Below are positions 27,293 through 33,978 of a stretch of DNA of 37,695 nt, piece after piece (positions within the stretch are counted from its first letter, which is position 1; the number at the start of each line of letters is the position of its first letter). A model generated the notes under the pieces. That model had not been told where the DNA came from. It saw only the letters and a program-made list of their open reading frames with translations, and made no database searches. The position numbers and the translations under genes are program-made. The DNA lies in NCBI GenBank assembly GCA_001778635.1, contig MFHO01000003.1, forward strand, positions 1 to 37,695, in the 5' to 3' direction. Origin of the DNA: Candidatus Giovannonibacteria bacterium RIFCSPHIGHO2_02_FULL_45_13 (GTDB lineage: Bacteria > Patescibacteriota > Minisyncoccia > UBA11713 > 2-01-FULL-45-33).

Positions 27293-27658
27293 GCTGTGGC
27301 GGGTGACGGCGTTCAATATAATCTTCTCCAACCCTTGCCAAGTGTTGGCAAACAAGTCAGTTCCTTCCCACAATATATTCAAGGACTTATTCCTTTCATC
27401 TTAAGCCTAGCCGCCGTGCTCGCGGTGGTGATGATTGTAATCGGCGGGATTCAATACGCAATCTCCGAAGCAGTTGATGCAAAAGCGGATGCCAGAGACC
27501 GCATCACGCAGGCAATTTTCGGATTGCTTCTCGCGCTTTTGTCTTACTTGATTCTTTGGACCATAAATCCTCAACTTGTTAATTTGAAATTGGATATTAA
27601 ATCTTTGCAACAAACCACAAACACCGGCGGAGGAAGCGGCACTACTGGCAGTTTTTAA
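27185..27658 (+). CDS. VirB2/TrbC-like pilin candidate
   Basis: Signal region, then two TM helices (LIPFILSLAAVLAVVMIVIGGIQYAISEAVDAKADARDRITQAIFGLLLALLSYLIL). Confidence 0.65.
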   Translation: MSKLKFQIKSKIKNPKILTFGLLVLFGIWILSFGFFAVAGDGVQYNLLQPLPSVGKQVSSFPQYIQGLIPFILSLAAVLAVVMIVIGGIQYAISEAVDAKADARDRITQAIFGLLLALLSYLILWTINPQLVNLKLDIKSLQQTTNTGGGSGTTGSF

Positions 27659-27667
27659 TTTTCAAAC

Positions 27668-28948
27668 ATGGAAAACTTATTAACAAAAAGAAATATAATA
27701 ATCGCTGGGGTGGTGATTGTAATAATCATCGGAGCTTTGGTTTGGTTTGGGTTGAAAAATGGGACTGGAACGGAAGACGGAGGATTTTTTGGGTTGTTTC
27801 CTTGGGCTCCGCCCGGCTCCTCGAAACCTGGTTTTGAGACTTCCCAAAAACCAGGTTTCTTCCCGCCGGGCGGCGTTTCCCCGGGCGGCGAACAGCCTTT
27901 TACTCCGGAGGCAGCACAAAACCTCCCAGTCGGCACATTAATCCGCTTAAGTTCAGACAACATCTCTTCGCTAGTCGGCGTCGGAACAACGAGTGTTAAA
28001 TATCACAAAAATATTCCTGAAAATTTAGGGCATCTTTTTGAGCGAAGAGCTGATGGAACAAATGAAGAAAAAAGGATTTCCAATTTCACAATACCGCAGG
28101 TTTTGCGCGTTGTCTGGGCTCCGGATGGCAAGAAAGCAGTTGTTTTTTACAATTTAGATAATCAGATAAGAAAACTGCTGATTGATTATGCGACAACAAC
28201 GCCGAAAACCAGCTTTTTACCCGATTCAATATCAGATATTGCTTTCTCACCAGATTCCAAATCCCTTGTGTTTATAAACAATCTGCCTGCCTCGCCGAGT
28301 CAAGGCGGGGGAGATAGTCAGAATATTTTCGCATCCACCGCTGACTTTAAAAACCAAAGAAAAATTTTTGATAACAATGTCCCGGGCTTTGAAATCTCGT
28401 GGCCCGCCGCCAATACAATCGCGCTAAAAACCAAATCTTCCTACGGCGCGCGCGGATTTATTTACGCGTTAAATGCATCAACCGGCGCGCCTGCCTCGCC
28501 GAGTCAAGGCGGGTTTAACAAAGTTGCGGAGGGCCTTGGGCTGGATGCCATTTGGAACTCCGACGGCTCCGGTACGCTTTACTCGGTTTCGGACGCGGAC
28601 GGTAATTTGCTAAACTTAAAATTTGTTGATGCCAAAACCGGAGCAACAAAAGAATTTAGTGTAAAAACCATTGCCGAAAAATGCGCATTTTCAAAAACCC
28701 GGAAAAATTTAGTTTATTGCGCTGTGCCAGATAACCCACAGCAAGCAAAGTATCCGGACGCGTGGTGGCAGGGGAAGGTGACATTTCGCGATGATTTTGT
28801 TTCGATTGATGTTTCTTCCGGCCAAACTTCCGTTTTGGTTTCCGCAAAAGCGGACGCAACTCAACCGAGAGTGTTAAGCGACGATTCGTGGCTTTTATTC
28901 CGCGACAAGTCCTCCGGCAACCTATGGAGCTTGAAACTTAAACTGTAA
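27668..28948 (+). CDS. TolB/WD40-like beta-propeller protein with N-terminal TM anchor
   Basis: VVWAPDGKKAVVFYNLD, DIAFSPDSKSLVFINNL, ALDAIWNSDGSGTLY-type blades. Confidence 0.7.
   Translation: MENLLTKRNIIIAGVVIVIIIGALVWFGLKNGTGTEDGGFFGLFPWAPPGSSKPGFETSQKPGFFPPGGVSPGGEQPFTPEAAQNLPVGTLIRLSSDNISSLVGVGTTSVKYHKNIPENLGHLFERRADGTNEEKRISNFTIPQVLRVVWAPDGKKAVVFYNLDNQIRKLLIDYATTTPKTSFLPDSISDIAFSPDSKSLVFINNLPASPSQGGGDSQNIFASTADFKNQRKIFDNNVPGFEISWPAANTIALKTKSSYGARGFIYALNASTGAPASPSQGGFNKVAEGLGLDAIWNSDGSGTLYSVSDADGNLLNLKFVDAKTGATKEFSVKTIAEKCAFSKTRKNLVYCAVPDNPQQAKYPDAWWQGKVTFRDDFVSIDVSSGQTSVLVSAKADATQPRVLSDDSWLLFRDKSSGNLWSLKLKL
27809..27873. repeat. In-frame palindromic element in the beta-propeller gene
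   Basis: CCGCCCGGC/GCCGGGCGG outer and GAAACCTGGTTTT/AAAACCAGGTTTC inner stems; reverse complement of the core of 23511-23615. Confidence 0.92.
28285..28309. repeat. Short in-frame repeat copy 1 (GCCTGCCTCGCCGAGTCAAGGCGGG)
   Basis: 25 bp identical to 28489-28513; codes PASPSQGG. Confidence 0.9.
28489..28513. repeat. Short in-frame repeat copy 2
   Basis: 25 bp identical to 28285-28309, same reading frame. Confidence 0.9.
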
Positions 28949-28980
28949 AAAATCAGAGGCCTACCGTTCTTGATAGACCT
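28945..28980. terminator. Bidirectional terminator
   Basis: GAGGCCTAccgttcttgaTAGACCTCctttttg on plus; GAGGTCTA...TAGGCCTCtgatttttt on minus. Confidence 0.75.
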
Positions 28981-29092
28981 CCTTTTTGAAATGCTGTTTT
29001 TCGCGCTTGCGGTCGTAGCCTCGCTTGCCTTTCTTCGTCCCCTGCGCGCCGCCCTTTTGGCGGGGCAGAGGAATGCGGCCCAGCTTTTTCAT
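28961..29092 (-). CDS. 43-aa very basic small protein (MKKLGRIPLPRQKGGAQGTKKGKRGYDRKREKQHFKKEVYQER)
   Basis: ORF below track threshold; strong RBS AAAAGGAGAGAAAAATG; downstream of tRNA-Pro. Confidence 0.7.
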   Translation of the reverse strand: MKKLGRIPLPRQKGGAQGTKKGKRGYDRKREKQHFKKEVYQER

Positions 29093-29118
29093 TTTTCTCT
29101 CCTTTTCAAAAAGTTTGA

Positions 29119-29192
29119 TCAGGGCGGCAGGATTTGAACCTACGATCTCCTAGTTCCGGGCTAGGTGCTCTATCAAACCGAGCTACACCATG
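29119..29192 (-). tRNA. tRNA-Pro(CGG), CCA not encoded
   Basis: Reverse complement folds as a cloverleaf: D-arm GCTC...GAGC, anticodon stem-loop CCTAG-CCCGGAA-CTAGG, T-arm GTAGG-TTCAAAT-CCTGC, acceptor CATGGTG/CGCCCTG with one mismatch. Confidence 0.85.
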
Positions 29193-29224
29193 ACAAAAAT
29201 TTGGTGTATTTATATAAATGGGAG

Positions 29225-29620
29225 GGGAATGAAGAGGGGCCAGTCGGTATGACATTTTCAGCCGCGACTTCTTTGAAACTTTAACGCAGTTCTTGCGATG
29301 CGCTCGGCTGGATAATTACTTACCCAACTCCGCGGTTTAAGGACGCCATTCCCCGTTGCGCCCCAAGGGATTTCCCCTTTTTGATTTTTTCAAAACATCG
29401 CTTAGCAATCGGATTGTTAAGTGATTCCTTGGGAGGCCGAAGGACGGGGACCCATGAACACCCAGGCCTTTGGTCTCCCAAGGACCCGCCTAGACTCGCT
29501 AGGCGAGGCTGGTGGACCACCCATGTTTACCTATTAAACTTCGGGATAATCCGCCGGCCGGGGCTATTATTTTGGTTTATGCCCTCGATACCGCGTTATC
29601 CCTGCATTAAGCTTAACTAT
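29225..29620 (-). ncRNA. Unidentified large structured RNA (~400 nt) upstream of tRNA-Pro
   Basis: Canonical promoter on minus strand; hairpins CGCCTAG-ACTCG-CTAGGCG, CCTTGGGAG...CTCCCAAGG, CTTAGCAAT-CGG-ATTGTTAAG; no convincing ORF. Confidence 0.6.
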
Positions 29621-29624
29621 CACC

Positions 29625-29652
29625 ATTATACTCCTATTAAAAAATTTGTCAA
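29625..29652 (-). promoter_or_regulatory. Sigma70-type promoter for the unidentified RNA
   Basis: Minus strand TTGACA-N16-TATAAT; the -35 overlaps the inverted repeat ATTTGTCA-AGCCCCCC-TGACAAAT (29644-29667). Confidence 0.85.
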
Positions 29653-29745
29653 GCCCCCCTGACAAATCTGCTAATTTGGGCTTATTTTGCGTGTTTTGAC
29701 ACTATAACAAGTGCGCCTCACCATAATTTATGATATAATTGTTCT

Positions 29746-30525
29746 ATGTTAGACGAGCTTAAAAAAATTGGGCTTTCGGAAAATGAGGCAAGGGTGTATC
29801 TTGCGCTTTTGGAGTTGGGATCTGAAACGGCGCAGGAGATTGCCAAAAAAGCAGGTGTAAAGCGCGCGACTACTTACGTGCAACTTGATGCTCTTATGAA
29901 AATGGGATTAGTAACCTCGTTTGAAAAAGGTCTGCCTGCCGGCAAGGCAAAGAAAAAAAGCTATTTCCGCGCGGAAGACCCTGAACATTTAATTAAAATC
30001 GCCGAGCGCGAAAAAAAAGTTGCCAGAGAGCGCGAAAGCGCGTTGGAAGAAATCCTGCCGGGCCTCGGCAAACTTTATCTCTCCGCCGGCGAACGTCCAA
30101 GGGTGAGATTTTTTGATGGGGTGGAGGGGCTTAAAACAATGCAGGCGGAATTCCTAAAATCCGGCGCTGAACTTGTTGAATCTTTTTCATCGGCTGACGA
30201 TGTCGCAAAAATTTTTCCGAAATTCGGCGAAGAATACGAGCCCCAAAAAATCAAAAGAAAAATTCAATCCAAGGTAATATACACGAGCGCCAACGGCTCA
30301 TTTCTTAAAGAAGTTGATATGATAGCGTTGAGGGAATCGCGATATATTCCGCCGGACGAGTTTCCGGTGTCATGCGACATATCAATTTACAAAAATACAG
30401 TCTCAATATCTGTTCTGCGTGGCAAAATCTTCGGAATTTTAGTTGAAGGCGAAGAGATAGCAAAATCCATGCGCTCGTTTTTTAAGCTTGCTTGGGAAGC
30501 GGCCGAGAAATATAAAAAAATCTAG
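29746..30525 (+). CDS. TrmB-family transcriptional regulator
   Basis: MLDELKKIGLSENEARVYLALLELGSETAQEIAKKAGVKRATTYVQLDALMKMGLV. Confidence 0.85.
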   Translation: MLDELKKIGLSENEARVYLALLELGSETAQEIAKKAGVKRATTYVQLDALMKMGLVTSFEKGLPAGKAKKKSYFRAEDPEHLIKIAEREKKVARERESALEEILPGLGKLYLSAGERPRVRFFDGVEGLKTMQAEFLKSGAELVESFSSADDVAKIFPKFGEEYEPQKIKRKIQSKVIYTSANGSFLKEVDMIALRESRYIPPDEFPVSCDISIYKNTVSISVLRGKIFGILVEGEEIAKSMRSFFKLAWEAAEKYKKI

Positions 30526-30555
30526 GGGGCACGCGCGTCGCGGCCCCCTTGGGTT
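30522..30555. terminator. Bidirectional terminator
   Basis: GGGGGCacgcgcgtcgcgGCCCCC; T-run after the stem on the minus strand (TAGATTTTTTT). Confidence 0.75.
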
Positions 30556-30824
30556 ACTGCCATTTTTATTTGTTTCTTCCGGGTTTGCCGAGAATTTTTT
30601 ATCCGCGAAGCCCTGATTCGGCGTTTTTTATACTAAGGCTTCGGAGAAAACGCTTTCAAAAACTGAAAAACCATTCTCCCACTGCTCAACCAGTGGTGTT
30701 CACAAATCCAAGCTGCAAATCAAACCTCAAGACCAAGCCACAAACCGAAAGCTTTACTTACCCGTACAATCCCATTCAGCCTCCTCCCTTGCCCGCCTAA
30801 ATGCGAAGCTTTTGGCGGGTTCTG
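30525..30824 (-). ncRNA. Second unidentified RNA (~300 nt), promoter and terminator bounded
   Basis: Minus-strand promoter, hairpins CCCGCC...GGCGGG, CCACTG-GTTGAG-CAGTGG, CGAAGCC...GGCTTCG, terminator at the end, no ORF of note. Confidence 0.5.
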
Positions 30825-30830
30825 CCCCCA

Positions 30831-30858
30831 TTATAGCAAATCTACAGGTTTTGTCAAC
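30831..30858 (-). promoter_or_regulatory. Sigma70-type promoter for the second unidentified RNA
   Basis: Minus strand TTGACA-N16-TATAAT. Confidence 0.8.
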
Positions 30859-30860
30859 CC

Positions 30861-32630
30861 CTATTCCGTTGTCACTCTAAATACCTCTTCAATCGTCGTA
30901 AAGCCTTGTATAACTTTCATTATGCCGTCTTCTACCATAGTCATCATTCCTTCTTTTTTTGCCTGTTCTTCTATTTGGTCCGAAGTGGCGCTTTGCATCA
31001 AAAGATTTTTAATGGTCGGCGTCATCTCCAGCACTTCGTGAATACCCAACCGGTTAGAATAGCCGTCGGGGCATTCCTGAGTTGCTTTCGGCTTATAAAA
31101 CGGAATATCTTTCCAGACGGCTTTCGGAGAAACAATTTTTTCTTTTTTTAAAAAATCTAAAACTCTTTCCAAATTCACATTCTCGCCTAATTTTTTAAGT
31201 TCGGCGTCGGTGAGCTTGTATGCCTCCCTTTCTTTGCAGAGGCGCCTGACCAATCTTTGGGCGATAATGGCGTCTGTGGTGGAAGCGATTAAAAAAGGCT
31301 CAACCTTCATGTCCAAAAGCCGCGGCAAAGATCCAGCGGCAGAGTTTGTGTGAAGAGTTGAAAGCACAAGATGGCCTGTAAGCGCGGCGTTAACCGCCAA
31401 AGATGCCGTTTCATTATCTCTTATTTCGCCCACCATAATAATATCCGGGTCCTGACGGACGAGCGAGCGCAGACCATTGGCGAATGTAAAGCCGATGTCC
31501 GGGCGCACCTGTGTTTGGTTGACTCGCGGCATGCGGTATTCTATCGGATCTTCAACTGTTGAAATGTTTACTCCGGGCTGGTTTAGCAAAGATAAAATTG
31601 TGTAAAGCGTGGTTGTTTTTCCTGATCCTGTCGGACCAGTGGCTAAAATCATCCCCAAAGGCTTTTTTATATTTTTATACAAAATTTCGAGGGCCTCTCC
31701 ATGAAAACCCAAATCTTCCAAAGTAAAGCCTTTCGCCGATTCAGGCAAGAGGCGCATTACAACTTTTTCTCCGTCAAAAACCGGCAGTACAGACACGCGG
31801 AAAGAAAATTTATAATCCGCCGTTTCAATTTTAAACCTTCCGTCTTGTGGGAGCCGGTGTTCGTCTAATTTTAAACTTGCAAGCACTTTGATTCTTGCTA
31901 CGATTCCCGAAGCAACTTGTTTTGGGAGAACCATGGCATTATGCAAAATACCATCGATGCGGTATCTGACCAAAACCTCTTTTTCCATCGGTTCAATGTG
32001 AATATCCGAAGAACGCTGTAAAATAGCATGGCGAATCAAGGTATCCACTATGCGCACGATCGGCAAATCTTCCGCGGCTTTTTTCAAATCTTCTAAATCG
32101 GCGCTTTCTGTGCCAGGCAAACCAGCTGTTTCGGAAATGGTTGCCAGCGCTTCTGATGAAACCTCGTTTTTGATTATTTCTCCGAACTCGGCCTCCAAGC
32201 TTTTTTGGTATTGAGAAAGCACGTATTTTATGGAGGCCGCGTTTGTGAGCCTTGGCAGGATTTTTAAGTCTGATTTTTTCTTGATGAACTCGATTGTTTC
32301 CAGATCTTCCGGATCCAACATGGCCACTTCGAGGCTTGCGCCGCTTTTTCTAAACGAAACTATGTTGTGTTTTTTTGCAATTGGCTCCGGAATTATTGAA
32401 AGCACTTTGGAGTCAATCTTTTCTCCTTCCAGATTTACAAACGGAACCCCCAAAATATAGGCTTTGAGCCGAGCCAATTCTTCTTCGGTGATTTTGCCCA
32501 AAGCCAAAAGAATGTCTTCTATTTTCTTGCCGGTTTTTTTTGATTCCGCCTCTGCTTTATCAACCTCGTCTTTTTTCACCAGCTCTGAATCCAACAAAAA
32601 AGCTTTAAGCTGTTGTTGTTCAATGCGCAT
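30861..32630 (-). CDS. pilB: Type IV pilus assembly / type II secretion ATPase (PilB/GspE)
   Basis: ATGPTGSGKTTTLYTIL, VEDPIEYRMPRVNQTQV, RQDPDIIMVGEIRDNETA, LVLSTLHTNSA; N-terminal MshEN-like domain. Confidence 0.92.
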   Translation of the reverse strand: MRIEQQQLKAFLLDSELVKKDEVDKAEAESKKTGKKIEDILLALGKITEEELARLKAYILGVPFVNLEGEKIDSKVLSIIPEPIAKKHNIVSFRKSGASLEVAMLDPEDLETIEFIKKKSDLKILPRLTNAASIKYVLSQYQKSLEAEFGEIIKNEVSSEALATISETAGLPGTESADLEDLKKAAEDLPIVRIVDTLIRHAILQRSSDIHIEPMEKEVLVRYRIDGILHNAMVLPKQVASGIVARIKVLASLKLDEHRLPQDGRFKIETADYKFSFRVSVLPVFDGEKVVMRLLPESAKGFTLEDLGFHGEALEILYKNIKKPLGMILATGPTGSGKTTTLYTILSLLNQPGVNISTVEDPIEYRMPRVNQTQVRPDIGFTFANGLRSLVRQDPDIIMVGEIRDNETASLAVNAALTGHLVLSTLHTNSAAGSLPRLLDMKVEPFLIASTTDAIIAQRLVRRLCKEREAYKLTDAELKKLGENVNLERVLDFLKKEKIVSPKAVWKDIPFYKPKATQECPDGYSNRLGIHEVLEMTPTIKNLLMQSATSDQIEEQAKKEGMMTMVEDGIMKVIQGFTTIEEVFRVTTE

Positions 32631-32994
32631 GGTTGAGCACTATCTCGATTTTGGTCAAAAGCTCATCCAGTTTGTAGTTGGCTTTAACCAAATATGTGGT
32701 TGCGCCCAATGAAAGCGCGCGTTCAACCTCCGCGCTTCCCTCGAGATTTGTGAGCACGATGACAGGAATATTTTTGGTTGCCGGGTCGTTTTTCAGCTCT
32801 TCTAAAACCTCAAACCCGTTTTTTTTGGGCAGTATCAAATCCAGCAGGATCAGATCCGGCATTTCTTTTTGCGCAACTTTCAAGCCAATTTCTCCATCCA
32901 AAGCTTTCAGTACGTTATAATTATGCTGTTCCAGCATTTTGCCCATTGCTTGTTGCAGGGCCTCTTCGTCTTCAACAAATAAAATTTTTTTCAT
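32620..32994 (-). CDS. CheY-like response regulator
   Basis: KKILFVEDEEALQQAM, PDLILLDLILPKKNGFEVLEEL, PVIVLTNL; overlaps pilB start. Confidence 0.92.
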   Translation of the reverse strand: MKKILFVEDEEALQQAMGKMLEQHNYNVLKALDGEIGLKVAQKEMPDLILLDLILPKKNGFEVLEELKNDPATKNIPVIVLTNLEGSAEVERALSLGATTYLVKANYKLDELLTKIEIVLNHAH

Positions 32995-32997
32995 GGA

Positions 32998-33921
32998 TTA
33001 TTTTTTAATTGGTAATGAAAACCAAAATGTCGACCCTTTGTTCGGAAGCGAGGAAAAACCTATATCGCCTCCTGATTTTATAATAATCGCCTTAGCGATG
33101 AAAAGGCCCACGCCGGCGCCTTCGGTTTGGTAGCGAAGCGCCTGGTTTGACCTGAAAAACTTATCAAAAACACGCTTTTGATCATCCGCCGGTATGCCGG
33201 CTCCGTGATCAGTGATTTTCCAAATCAGCTTGTTCCCTTTGGCTGAAATATTAATAACTACGTTACCGCCGCCAACGCTGTATCTGACCGCATTATCAAT
33301 AAGATGTCCGATGACGTGTTTAATGCGCTCGCCGTCCACGAGCATTTTAGGAATATTTTCTTCTGCTTCAATTTCGATTCCGACGTTACTGGCGGCGGCA
33401 AAATTTTTATACTCGTTTGCAACTTGTTGTGTCATCTCTTTTATCAAAGACGGGGCTGGGCGCAAAATTAAATCATTGTCTTCAATGCGATTAACCTCCA
33501 GAAGATCATTAACCGATTGTATCATCCGCTCGTTCTGCGCGTATATTGTCTCTAAGGGGTTTTGTTGATTCCCGGTGAGCAGTAAATCGAGCTGCCATTT
33601 TATGGCGGAAAGCGGGCTTCTAAGCTGGTGCGACATGATGCTTATAAATTCCGATTTTGAGCGGGCCGCGAGGGCCACCGTCTCAAACGCGCGAACTATT
33701 AGATTCCCGATTGTGAATAAAATTGCTGTCAGCGCAAGCACGGTTATCGCCGCAAATTCAGGCTCTTGGTAGCGGCTGGCTACAATATAAGTTACCAAGA
33801 TCGCTAGTATAATTATAATGCCCATTATCAAAAATAAAAACTGCGGGCATTGCCAAAGCCCAACCCGATACTCCCAACAAACCTTTTTAAGATTTAAGCT
33901 CCTCGTCCACTTCGCCATCAT
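32998..33921 (-). CDS. Membrane sensor histidine kinase
   Basis: Two TM segments, H-box FISIMSHQLRSPLSAIKWQLD, N/G boxes HLIDNAVRYS, DHGAGIPADDQ, GVGLFIAKAI. Confidence 0.92.
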   Translation of the reverse strand: MMAKWTRSLNLKKVCWEYRVGLWQCPQFLFLIMGIIIILAILVTYIVASRYQEPEFAAITVLALTAILFTIGNLIVRAFETVALAARSKSEFISIMSHQLRSPLSAIKWQLDLLLTGNQQNPLETIYAQNERMIQSVNDLLEVNRIEDNDLILRPAPSLIKEMTQQVANEYKNFAAASNVGIEIEAEENIPKMLVDGERIKHVIGHLIDNAVRYSVGGGNVVINISAKGNKLIWKITDHGAGIPADDQKRVFDKFFRSNQALRYQTEGAGVGLFIAKAIIIKSGGDIGFSSLPNKGSTFWFSLPIKK

Positions 33922-33978
33922 ATACGCAAGTATAGCATAAAAATTGCTTTTTATTTTGAGTTTGCTAGATTGGCGAAT

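Noticed and set aside
6268-28513. CRISPR array as explanation for the repeats
   Set aside because: Repeats are dispersed, in coding sequence, of several sequence classes and without regular spacers; no cas genes seen.
29225-29620. RNase P RNA (rnpB) as the identity of the large structured RNA
   Set aside because: The highly conserved CR-I (GAGGAAAGUCC) and CR-V (ACAGAA...GGCUU) sequences were not found on either strand; left as unidentified pending an Rfam search.
29381-29662. 93-aa plus-strand ORF and 66-aa minus-strand ORF in the ncRNA region
   Set aside because: Overlap perfect RNA hairpins and the promoter, no RBS, no recognisable protein features.
30549-30800. 83-aa plus-strand ORF after the TrmB-like gene
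   Set aside because: Low-complexity translation, no RBS, lies antisense to a promoter/terminator-bounded unit.
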